A stretch of DNA of 64,000 nucleotides, taken from NCBI GenBank assembly GCA_018660835.1, contig JABJJN010000008.1:172977-236976 (forward strand). Reading direction: 5' to 3'. This stretch comes from Gemmatimonadota bacterium (GTDB taxonomy: Bacteria; Latescibacterota; UBA2968; UBA8231). Position numbers and translations under genes: made by a program. Positions within the stretch are counted from its first letter, which is position 1, and each line of letters opens with the position of its first letter. This document shows, piece by piece, positions 16,448-24,724 of this stretch. The notes under the pieces were generated by a model, which searched no databases, was not told where the DNA came from, and worked only from the letters and a program-made list of their open reading frames with translations.

Positions 16448-18394
16448 ATGCCAGGACACAGACTCCGCCTCACCCTCTTTCTGGGTCTCATCGTCGGCCC
16501 CGCCGGCATCCTCACCTTCCTCAGCCTGCGCGCCGCTCTCGATGAGCAACGTAGTGCCCTCGCCGACGTACGCGTGCGTGTCCCGGCGATCCGGGCTCAA
16601 TTGGATGCCCGTCTCGCGCGGATCGTCGACGACCTCGCAACTGATCCGATACAGGCGGATGCGAGCGAGCATCCGGAAATCATGTTCCGGTTTTCTCTGG
16701 ATCCTCAAGGCCACTTCACCAGCCCGAGGGTGTTGCATCCCGCCCTGCCCGATCGGAGTCCTGCATTTTCAACAGCGATCCTGCGAGGTCAGACGCTGGA
16801 ATTTGGTGAACGAGCACCTCTGAGGGCCGCCGAAGCCTATCGCCACGCCATCATCGCCGCCCAGTCCCCCGGTGAGCAAGCGGAAGCACTCAACGCCCTC
16901 GGCCGGGTACTGCTCGCCACGAGAGACACGGACGGTGCTTTCCAGACACACCAGCAACTTTGGGATTACCCGAAGACATTGGACACCGACGGTGCCCACC
17001 CGCTCACCCTGAGCACATTGCGTCTGGCTCAACGCATCGCGGTTCCTTCAGCGGCCACGGGCAGGATCCAACTCATTCAGGAGTGGACGGCAGCGGTCAT
17101 CGCCCAGGACATTCCGTTGCATCCCGGGACACTGCTCGCCGTCAGCCAACTGCGGAAGTCACTTTGGCCCTTTCGCGCGCAGGAGAAGCTCGAACTGCTC
17201 GCCGATCTCGATCGCGTCGCTCGTCAGGCAGAATTCGCGATGGCATACGATCATCTGCTGGAGACGGCGATCGTGCGCCCCGAGGCGACCTATCTCTGCT
17301 GTCGCGGTTCGACGGGGGCAGATCTGCTCGCCGCCGCACATGCAACCGAGTCGGGAGGGGCCGTTGGCGTCCGGATCGACCTGCAGGCGCTGACGGACGT
17401 GATCCTGGCGACGGATTCAGGTCAGGCCTTGCGAGACGCAGGCTTCGAAATCGCCTTGTTCGGCGCCGATGAGACCCTCGAATTCGAACAGCGATATGGC
17501 GATGATGTGCGACTCGTCACTACCGCGAGCAACTTCGTCTATCGCCTGAATCTGGGGATCTACTCGCGCGATCAGCCCTTCGTCTTTGAGCACTACCGCA
17601 ACCGCAATGCCCTGTTCGTGGGTGGCATCGGACTACTCGCTGCCACCATCGGACTCGGTCTGTGGGTGGTGATTCGAGAAACGACCCGCGAACTGGAAAC
17701 AGCGCGACTGCGTGCTGAGTTTGTCGCCAATGTCTCCCACGAGTTGCGCACACCGCTCACCACCATTCGCATGTACGCTGAAACACTGCTCCTCGATCGC
17801 GTTAGCAGTGACGAGGAGCGCCACGAATACCTGCGCACGGTGATGCGGGAGGCCCAACGTCTGAGTCGAATGGTGGGAAACATCCTCGACTTCTCGCGCC
17901 TGGAGAGTGGCCGCAAGGACTTCGACCCGATAGAGCTTGATCTAGGCCAGGTGGTGCGCGACACGTTGGATGAATTCGAACCCGTCTTCGACGAGCAACA
18001 CTTCGAGGTCGCTGTCGATGTCGACAACGATTTGCCGGTGATTCATGCCGATCGAGAGGCGTTGGCGACAGCCGTCGCCAATCTCGTGGGCAATGCTGTG
18101 AAGTATTCGTCCGCAGAACGAGAAATCGATATTCGCGTCTATGCGGTCAAGGCAGAAGTGTGCGTCGACATCTCAGATCGGGGCATCGGTATTCCGGAGA
18201 CCGAACGCGTGGTCGTTTTCGACAAGTATCGTCGCGCCAGCAATGTTGCGGGTCGTGCAACAGGTACGGGTCTGGGCCTTGCTCTGGTCGCCGGCATTGT
18301 CACATCTCATCGTGGTTCAGTCGAGGTTCTTGCAAGAGATGGCGGTGGAACCACCGTGTCGATGAAATTCCCTATTCACAAGAAGCTGACCTAG
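16448..18394 (+). CDS. Sensor histidine kinase (PhoR-like class)
   Basis: A 648-residue inner-membrane kinase. A first membrane segment lies at about 8-28, followed by a roughly 355-residue extracytoplasmic region containing a helical, TPR-like stretch. The second membrane segment is at 388-410. The HisKA motif NVSHELRTPL has the phospho-acceptor His at 431, and a full HATPase domain follows (N-box NLVGNAVKY, DRGIGIPE, GTGLGLALV). AGGA lies seven bases before the ATG. The response-regulator gene follows after one base. The large sensor domain differs from the usual PAS-containing PhoR, so the signal is not clear. Confidence 0.92.
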   Translation: MPGHRLRLTLFLGLIVGPAGILTFLSLRAALDEQRSALADVRVRVPAIRAQLDARLARIVDDLATDPIQADASEHPEIMFRFSLDPQGHFTSPRVLHPALPDRSPAFSTAILRGQTLEFGERAPLRAAEAYRHAIIAAQSPGEQAEALNALGRVLLATRDTDGAFQTHQQLWDYPKTLDTDGAHPLTLSTLRLAQRIAVPSAATGRIQLIQEWTAAVIAQDIPLHPGTLLAVSQLRKSLWPFRAQEKLELLADLDRVARQAEFAMAYDHLLETAIVRPEATYLCCRGSTGADLLAAAHATESGGAVGVRIDLQALTDVILATDSGQALRDAGFEIALFGADETLEFEQRYGDDVRLVTTASNFVYRLNLGIYSRDQPFVFEHYRNRNALFVGGIGLLAATIGLGLWVVIRETTRELETARLRAEFVANVSHELRTPLTTIRMYAETLLLDRVSSDEERHEYLRTVMREAQRLSRMVGNILDFSRLESGRKDFDPIELDLGQVVRDTLDEFEPVFDEQHFEVAVDVDNDLPVIHADREALATAVANLVGNAVKYSSAEREIDIRVYAVKAEVCVDISDRGIGIPETERVVVFDKYRRASNVAGRATGTGLGLALVAGIVTSHRGSVEVLARDGGGTTVSMKFPIHKKLT

Positions 18395-18395
18395 G

Positions 18396-19142
18396 ATGCC
18401 GAAAATTCTTGTTGTCGAGGACGAACGCCCTATCTCCAAAGTCATCGTCGACAACCTCGCCTTCGAGGGCTTCGAAGCGATCGCCGCCTTCGATGGCCCG
18501 TCGGGTCTGGAAATGGCGATGAATGACGAACCTGACCTCGTCTTGCTGGACATCATGATGCCGGGCATGAATGGCTATGATGTCTGCCGCGCACTGCGAC
18601 AGGCGGGCAGGGACACACCCGTGATCATGTTGAGCGCTCGTGGCGAGGAAGTCGACAAGGTCCTTGGACTTGAGCTGGGCGCCGACGACTACATCACCAA
18701 ACCCGTGGGCGTGCGCGAATTGATGGCAAGAGTTCGTGCTGTGCTGCGTCGCGCACCCGGTTCAGCGGTGCCACAGACTGAGTCTTCCCCAAGACCTCTG
18801 GATTCGAAGCTCGTGCTCCAATTCGGCACAGTGTCCGTCGACTTTGAGACGTATGAGACAGTCGTCGGTGGCAATGTCATCCATCTCTCACCGAAGGCTT
18901 TCGGTGTGCTTCGTCTTCTTTGGTCACGCGCCGGCAAGGCCGTATCGAGGGCGGACATTCTTCAACAGGTCTGGGGCTATGACGCCTTGCCCACAACCCG
19001 CACCGTCGACAATCACGTGGCGGAACTGCGCGCCGCCGTCGAGCAGGATTCCGGCCAGCCTCAGCATCTGCTGACCGTCCACGGTGTGGGCTACCGTCTC
19101 GTAGATGTGCCTGCCCCCCCTGCGGACATGACGGAAACGTGA
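18396..19142 (+). CDS. OmpR/PhoB-family response regulator
   Basis: A 248-residue regulator. The receiver domain has the acidic pocket (E8, D9), phospho-acceptor D52 in LLDIMMPGMNG and K102 in YITKP. The C-terminal winged helix has the family features (HLSPKAFGVLRLL, TRTVDNHVAELR, TVHGVGYRLV). It begins one base after the kinase stop, so the two are a cognate pair. A Pho-box-like repeat before the kinase suggests a possible link with phosphate control, but this is inference. Confidence 0.94.
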   Translation: MPKILVVEDERPISKVIVDNLAFEGFEAIAAFDGPSGLEMAMNDEPDLVLLDIMMPGMNGYDVCRALRQAGRDTPVIMLSARGEEVDKVLGLELGADDYITKPVGVRELMARVRAVLRRAPGSAVPQTESSPRPLDSKLVLQFGTVSVDFETYETVVGGNVIHLSPKAFGVLRLLWSRAGKAVSRADILQQVWGYDALPTTRTVDNHVAELRAAVEQDSGQPQHLLTVHGVGYRLVDVPAPPADMTET

Positions 19143-19215
19143 CGCAATCCATACGATACTCGCACCTGGCCGTGACAAGCGACCAGCGCGTCGTCCTATC
19201 TTGAATTCAGGCATT

Positions 19216-20022
19216 ATGAAGACACTCTACTACATCCTTCTGACCGGCTCTGTTGCCCTTGCCTCGCAGGCGGTGGCGCAACCCGCCACATCGTGGTGGG
19301 AGCGCCCCCTCGTCGCACCAAGAATTGAACTCGATGCAGAGGCGCTTCTGGCATCTGCCCTGCATCAGGAAAAGGCTCTTGGGAATATCGACTCTGCACT
19401 GACCCAGTATCGGCAGGTCCTGCGCCTCCATTCTCAGCATCGTGCGACAGCATCGACGGCTCGCCGGGCCAGATCGAGACTTGCCCACCTGGAGAGTGCA
19501 GACCTGACAGCCAGGCCGAGGACGGGCTCAAGTGTGGTGCCGCGACGAGTCACGCCGTTGGTTCGAGTTGCTCGAAGTCTGCAAATCTCACCAGCCCGCG
19601 CAGCGACGACGAACGCATCTGCTGGTGTGGCAGATCCTTTCGGTGCCCGACGCCGGTGGTTGAGTCGATCCTTACGATTGCGCGGCCAAACCGACAGCAG
19701 AGCCTCACAGGTCGCACCGGCGCTGCTGGCCATCGGCCATGCCGCCGAGACCATGCGATCGGCACTAGGTCTGCGTGGGATCGCCGCATACGTGGAAAAT
19801 CAACTTCGCCAGAGTCGTGATCGTTCCATGACACCACACGAGCTTCTACTGGCGGCAATGGATCTGGAACAGGAACACGAAGATTTCGACGGCGCCACGA
19901 GGCGTTATCGAGAGTTGGTTCAGCTGAATCTCACTGGTGGGATCGCGACCCACCTGAACCTGCGAGCCCGACTCGGACTCGAGCGCTGCGAGAACTGGCA
20001 GCGCTCATCCAGCGGCTCCTGA
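19216..20022 (+). CDS. Exported TPR-like protein of unknown function
   Basis: A 268-residue protein with a signal peptide (MKTLYYILLTGSVALASQA) and a probable cleavage site near AVAQ. Two short helical repeats resemble TPR units, one near 30-70 (ALGNIDSALTQYRQVLRLH) and one near the C terminus (HEDFDGATRRYRELVQLN). The middle is Arg/Ser/Ala-rich and low in complexity. ATG at 19216 gives the best signal peptide and has CAGG upstream. It follows the response regulator by 73 bases and precedes a MotA-like gene, so it may belong to the same transcript. I do not recognise a named family. Confidence 0.65.
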   Translation: MKTLYYILLTGSVALASQAVAQPATSWWERPLVAPRIELDAEALLASALHQEKALGNIDSALTQYRQVLRLHSQHRATASTARRARSRLAHLESADLTARPRTGSSVVPRRVTPLVRVARSLQISPARAATTNASAGVADPFGARRRWLSRSLRLRGQTDSRASQVAPALLAIGHAAETMRSALGLRGIAAYVENQLRQSRDRSMTPHELLLAAMDLEQEHEDFDGATRRYRELVQLNLTGGIATHLNLRARLGLERCENWQRSSSGS

Positions 20023-20051
20023 ACCGCGGCGCAAGTCGCAGGAGCATCATT

Positions 20052-20465
20052 ATGCGCATCCTTGGAATCGTCATTCTCGTCACGGGTATGTTGATGGGCA
20101 TTGGCAGCAACCTGGCTGCCTTCATCGATCCACCATCGCTCCTCATCGTCGTAGCCTTTACTCTCGGCGCCCTATGGATTTCGGGCGCCTCCATTCCGGG
20201 CATGATTCGGGCTTTGGGATCCACCCAGATCGACGCCACTGAGGCTGCCACGGCTGCCCGATCGTGGGGGCTGGCGAGCAAGGCGGCGACAGCCGCCGGT
20301 GTGGTCGGCGTGTTGATCGGTGCCGTGATCATGCTCAGGAACATCGACGACATTGGCGCGATCGGACCGGGGCTGGCCATCTGCATCCTTACCAGTCTCT
20401 ACGGACTCGTCGTCGGCTACGGCTTCTGCCTGCCCTGCCAGCGTTACGTCGAATCTCGCCAATAG
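20052..20465 (+). CDS. MotA/TolQ/ExbB-like short membrane protein
   Basis: A 137-residue protein with an N-terminal membrane segment, a hydrophobic hairpin near AATAAGVVGVLIGAVIML, and a last segment LAICILTSLYGLVVGYGF. The order and the GPGLA motif recall the pore helices of MotA/TolQ proton channels. It is much shorter than the 220-280 residues of MotA and lacks the large cytoplasmic loop. AGGAG lies seven bases before the ATG. No MotB- or TolR-like partner is adjacent. A function as a channel is uncertain. Confidence 0.62.
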   Translation: MRILGIVILVTGMLMGIGSNLAAFIDPPSLLIVVAFTLGALWISGASIPGMIRALGSTQIDATEAATAARSWGLASKAATAAGVVGVLIGAVIMLRNIDDIGAIGPGLAICILTSLYGLVVGYGFCLPCQRYVESRQ

Positions 20466-20549
20466 AGGCTCCATGGGGCGAGGTGGCGCAATCATTGGCA
20501 CGCGTCCGCCTCGCTCCAGGCAGCCTCTCGTCCACGTGCCCACTTTAGA

Positions 20550-20790
20550 TCAGTCGGCGATTCCCTCTTCGAGAAGCCGCTTGAGTAGAACAAGATCCTT
20601 GTTATTTGCCCGCCGGATCATGAAGGACATGAAGGCCGTCATCAGCGCCGAGAAACCCGATGGTCGTCTTCCATTCGACGGACTTGATATTAACATACCA
20701 CACCGGCACATTGTCCGGATTCGCTGCAAAGCTGGCGACAAGGTGCCGTGGCCGGTCGATGATGAGACTCGTGGTGACGTCAACTGCCAT
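20550..20790 (-). pseudogene. Remnant of an SRPBCC (polyketide-cyclase/START-like) gene
   Basis: From ATG at 20790 the frame encodes a recognisable SRPBCC N terminus (MAVDVTTSLIIDRP to NIKSVEWKT, to about 20668). A different frame then encodes the family's C terminus (SGFSALMTAFM to LLKRLLEEGIAD, ending 20550). Intact relatives are about 145-150 residues; here about 60-65 central residues are missing and the ends are out of frame. The junction lies near 20663-20668. An internal deletion with frameshift explains this best; an assembly collapse is the alternative. Confidence 0.7.
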
Positions 20791-20882
20791 ATTGATCCTT
20801 CCGTTTCCTGCCACCTCGCTCATCACACCCGTGCTTGTTAGTTTTTCTGTGCCCTAACCCGTCAACTTGGCCGGATGTCAGC

Positions 20883-23267
20883 ATGCCGCACCCACGACTC
20901 GGGTCTTGCACCATCTCAGTACTGCTCCTGATGGCCATCTCTTGTCCTTCCCCTCTTGCTGCTGAGCTAGAAGTCATGGAAAACGACCTCCGCCTGATCG
21001 GTGGACTCGGAGGACTCTATCTGCTCGCCGAACCTGGAGAACTCTCCGTCTCTGTGTACAAACGAGATCGACACGAGGGCAACAGGGCCACTGACCTGCG
21101 TGCAATCCTTCTCGGGCCAGATCGTATGGTACTCGACGAGGTCATCATTCAGGGCAATGACCAGGCAACGTTGACGACGCAGGTAGAAAGCAGGGGCGTC
21201 TACGTCGTCAATGTGACGGCCGCTTACGATAGATACGGCGACAATGTGTGGTGGGGGTTCAGCACCACCAGCAGCAAGTATCTGGTCGAGACGTCCCGTG
21301 GACACAAGGACGCTCGCCACGTGGAGCCGATCACTCTGGGACCCTCCCTGGCCGAAGACGAATCAGATCTATCCTATGACATCTGTTTTCTACCCAGTGA
21401 GCGCGGGTTCACCATCGAGCTTGAAGGTCTCAGTGGCGACGAACCACCGAGCTTGTTCGACAGCCAGATGAGGTTGCAGGGCACCCTCGACGTAGCCGCA
21501 GAGGGTACAGCAACCCTGACGGTCCCGCCGACGGATCACGAACCAGGCGAGCCCTGGTGCCTCCATCTTCCAGATGGCGCCTCGCAGATACTGATCGACG
21601 GTGTCACCCAGTGGGAGCAGGGAGACCGCCTCGACAATCTCTCCCTGTGGTCGCCGAATCGCGCCAGTTTCTTCCCCCTTCATGATTTACGTTGGGCTCT
21701 CACTCCTTATGCACATGTCTTTCATGCAGAGTCCGACACCGCATACGAGGTAGATTTTCGCCTCCACAACAATGGCTCAGACACAGACACTCTTCGGCTC
21801 ACCGTCGAGTCTGATGCTCTGCAGGTGTCACTCTCTGAAGAAAGTATCACTGTGGCCCCCGGTGAGGCAGCCTCGATCACCGCACGAGCGATACGTTCCG
21901 TAAACGCCACCGTTGGAGAGACAGCGGTAGCTCGTCTCATCGTGACGTCTGCCCGACATCCAGAGTTCGAGACGTGGTCCCGCCTCGAGGCCCGTAGCGA
22001 ACCAGTCACATCGACACCGGTCGAATTGCCCCTCGTCTACCGGCCCTATGAGCATGAGAACGCACAGTTTGGTTACACGCCCGACTACCCGAATGACAAT
22101 CAGATGTACTTCGGGCCAGATAATACAGCGTGGATCCGCGCTAACGATGGCTTGCATCGCTACACGTCGCATCAATGGGACTTGATCGACACCATACCGG
22201 GCAAGAGGGTTCGCGCCAGTGGTTCGAAGATCGCCTTTGGCAACAAGGGCGAAGTCTGCCTGCTCGCCGCATCCACCGACGGGCCTGCCTATCTCTACTC
22301 AGCAGATGCGGGCAAGACTTTCTCCGAAGCCTTCACAGATGCGCCGAAATCAAGAACCCAGGCTGACATCGAACAATTTGCCGGCCATAATCTGCCAGCA
22401 GGCCCAGCACCCTTCGTTGTCGCCACGCAGACCGGAGGCCCTGATCCGGCGAACTTCTGGCGGCGCGTCAATGACCTGAATCTCTATCTGCCAGAGTTCG
22501 ACGCGGGTAGTTTGACCGTCGGCGAGCCGATCCCCGTTTCACAACAAGCCATTGGCATCTCGTCGCACTCCGGGATTCCCTCTGCCATCGCTTCAGCTGG
22601 TGATCGCGTCCACGTCATCTGGGGCGAGGCAACAGACCCTGACGTCGATATGCCAGGTGTACCCGCCTTTGTCGCCACGTGGGATCGCAGCGAAAATCGC
22701 TGGCTCGGCGCGCCGAGTCTGGTCGGTTATGGCCCCCCGGCCAACGACGTCCACAACACGCCGAGTCTGGTCATCGATTCAGAAGGATACCTGCATACGC
22801 TGACGGGTACGCATGGGTCGCCCTTCGCCTACGCGCGCTCCCTGGCACCTCACACAGCCCACGAGGGATTTACGGAACCGGTGTTGGTGGAGGAGGGACT
22901 GCGCTCAACCTACGTCGGTCTCGTCTGTGGTCCCGACGACACGCTTCATCTGGTATTTCGTGCGTGGAAGGATGATGGCCTCTACCACCCTCACAGCCAC
23001 TACGCCAATCTCGGCTACAAACGAAAAACAAAGGACGGCGAGTGGGAACCAATGCAGCGACTTGCCGTGGCCCCCTTCTCCGAGTATTCGATCTGGTATC
23101 ATCGCCTCACCATCGATCGACGCGGCCGACTCTTCGTGTCCTTTGATATCTGGTCCACCTTCTGGTTCTATCGAACCGACCACGTGGGCCAGCGTCGCAA
23201 GACGATCATGTCCCCTGATGGTGGCGATACGTGGCAACTACTGCAATCAAGCGACCTTGGTGACTGA
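20883..23267 (+). CDS. Exported BNR-repeat/propeller protein
   Basis: A 794-residue protein with a signal peptide (hydrophobic run ending near SPLAAE). The first 200 residues look like pre-peptidase-type beta sandwiches, followed by an Ig-like/CARDB-type region (about 280-380). The C-terminal 400 residues carry BNR-type propeller repeats (YSADAGKTF, MSPDGGDTW) found in sialidase-like and neuraminidase-fold proteins. Catalytic Arg and Tyr residues of true sialidases cannot be assigned by eye. ATG at 20883 is chosen for the signal peptide. Likely cell-surface or periplasmic glycan binding or hydrolysis. Confidence 0.75.
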   Translation: MPHPRLGSCTISVLLLMAISCPSPLAAELEVMENDLRLIGGLGGLYLLAEPGELSVSVYKRDRHEGNRATDLRAILLGPDRMVLDEVIIQGNDQATLTTQVESRGVYVVNVTAAYDRYGDNVWWGFSTTSSKYLVETSRGHKDARHVEPITLGPSLAEDESDLSYDICFLPSERGFTIELEGLSGDEPPSLFDSQMRLQGTLDVAAEGTATLTVPPTDHEPGEPWCLHLPDGASQILIDGVTQWEQGDRLDNLSLWSPNRASFFPLHDLRWALTPYAHVFHAESDTAYEVDFRLHNNGSDTDTLRLTVESDALQVSLSEESITVAPGEAASITARAIRSVNATVGETAVARLIVTSARHPEFETWSRLEARSEPVTSTPVELPLVYRPYEHENAQFGYTPDYPNDNQMYFGPDNTAWIRANDGLHRYTSHQWDLIDTIPGKRVRASGSKIAFGNKGEVCLLAASTDGPAYLYSADAGKTFSEAFTDAPKSRTQADIEQFAGHNLPAGPAPFVVATQTGGPDPANFWRRVNDLNLYLPEFDAGSLTVGEPIPVSQQAIGISSHSGIPSAIASAGDRVHVIWGEATDPDVDMPGVPAFVATWDRSENRWLGAPSLVGYGPPANDVHNTPSLVIDSEGYLHTLTGTHGSPFAYARSLAPHTAHEGFTEPVLVEEGLRSTYVGLVCGPDDTLHLVFRAWKDDGLYHPHSHYANLGYKRKTKDGEWEPMQRLAVAPFSEYSIWYHRLTIDRRGRLFVSFDIWSTFWFYRTDHVGQRRKTIMSPDGGDTWQLLQSSDLGD

Positions 23268-23366
23268 CCATTCAACACCGACAGTGCATCCGCTCTCGTG
23301 TAAGTGATGGCTACTGTCCCTTCTTTCGGTTCTGACATGCCATCACGAGAAGACGAGCAAAACACA

Positions 23367-24476
23367 ATGGAATTGCTGCAACTTGGCTGGGATGCACACT
23401 TCGAAGTGCCCTTTGGGGAGTATCGCGAACGTGGTCTGCAGGCTGGCCGGGTCTCCATCCAGCATCGCGATCTGTATCACCTGATGACGACGGACGGTGA
23501 AGTAGAGGGGATCGTCACCGGGCGCCTGCGGCACGAGGCGAGCAGTCCCGCAGACTTCCCTGCCGTCGGCGACTGGGTCGCCTTTCAGCCAAGTGATATG
23601 GATGGTCCCGTCGCCATCCAAGCCGTTCTACCACGACGCAGCACCTTTTCGCGACAGGCGGCCGGCACGGTGCCTTACGAACAGGTGATCGCCACCAATA
23701 TTGATACGGTGTTCATTGTCAGTGGTCTCGATGACAACCATTCTGTGCGTCGAGTTGAGCGCTACGTGACACAGGGTTGGGAAAGCGGTGCAGTACCCGT
23801 CCTGCTCCTCAACAAGGTCGACCTGTATGGCGACCCTGAGGCAATTCTCGAGGAAACACGAGCAGGATTGATCGGCGTCGACGTTCATGCCGTCAGCGGC
23901 GAACGTGGCGACGGAATAGGTGCCCTGGCTCCCTACCTGGGGCCGGGCAAGACCGTCGCCTTTGTCGGCTCCTCGGGCGTCGGCAAGTCCACCCTCATCA
24001 ATCACATCGTTGGGCGCCAGGAGATGGCGACCACCGAAGTGCGCTCCGGGGACTCACGCGGCCGCCACACGACGACGCACCGAGAATTGGTTCCCATGAC
24101 AGGCGGGGCATTGCTGATCGACACACCGGGGATGCGTGAGTTTGCTCTCTGGTCAGATGACGATGGCGGTGCCGAGAGTGCCGAAGACCCTCTCGAGGCC
24201 TTCGACGACATTGCCGCTTTGGCACGCAAATGTCGCTTCCCAGACTGCCGCCACATGAACGATGTCGGTTGCCGCGTTCAGGAGGCGGTGCGGAGAGGCG
24301 ATCTCGACTACAGTCGCGTGCGCAGCTATCGCGGCCTGGCGAGAGAGATCGACATCGCCGCCAAACGCAAGAAGCCGGGACGCATGACGGCGGACGCCGA
24401 CTCCAAGCGACGCGCCAAACGCTCAGACCGACGGTCTGAGAAGCGGCGACTTCGCGAAGACATGGACGAGGACTGA
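23367..24476 (+). CDS. rsgA: Ribosome small-subunit-dependent GTPase A
   Basis: About 369 residues. An N-terminal OB fold is followed by a circularly permuted GTPase with NKVD (149-152), P-loop GSSGVGKST (201-209) and DTPG. A zinc site follows (Cys-x5-Cys-x-His-x5-Cys in CRFPDCRHMNDVGC), with a basic C-terminal tail. RsgA releases late 30S assembly factors in the cytoplasm. ATG at 23367 (MELLQLGW) matches the usual RsgA beginning; in-frame starts at 23307 and 23337 would add up to 20 residues. No good ribosome-binding site distinguishes them. Confidence 0.93.
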   Translation: MELLQLGWDAHFEVPFGEYRERGLQAGRVSIQHRDLYHLMTTDGEVEGIVTGRLRHEASSPADFPAVGDWVAFQPSDMDGPVAIQAVLPRRSTFSRQAAGTVPYEQVIATNIDTVFIVSGLDDNHSVRRVERYVTQGWESGAVPVLLLNKVDLYGDPEAILEETRAGLIGVDVHAVSGERGDGIGALAPYLGPGKTVAFVGSSGVGKSTLINHIVGRQEMATTEVRSGDSRGRHTTTHRELVPMTGGALLIDTPGMREFALWSDDDGGAESAEDPLEAFDDIAALARKCRFPDCRHMNDVGCRVQEAVRRGDLDYSRVRSYRGLAREIDIAAKRKKPGRMTADADSKRRAKRSDRRSEKRRLREDMDED

Positions 24477-24542
24477 TCCGATGGCACTGTGTCGCACTGA
24501 GGATCGGCTACGGGTGTAACTACCAGAAGTGAAGCGGGCGCC

Positions 24543-24596
24543 CACGCGTCTATCGCGTGTCACATCGAGGCAGCGATAGCTCACCTAGCTGTCGCT
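24543..24596. other. Two consecutive perfect stem-loops between rsgA and the cytochrome gene
   Basis: The first hairpin has 6-bp arms CACGCG/CGCGTG with a 5-base loop (24543-24559). The second has 10-bp arms AGCGATAGCT/AGCTGTCGCT with one wobble and a 5-base loop (24572-24596). Neither is followed by a U-run, so they are not standard intrinsic terminators. They may be an mRNA 3' end or a structured leader. The rest of 24477-24724 shows nothing recognisable. Confidence 0.45.
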
Positions 24597-24724
24597 CATT
24601 CGACCCACATCCGCCCCCATCATCCGGTCCTCTCTGATCAATCGCTGGTGAATCAGCTTATGCGTTGCTGGTACGGAGATTGCAATAGCGGCGGTGGGTG
24701 AGCGGCAGTACACGGGGTAGTGGG

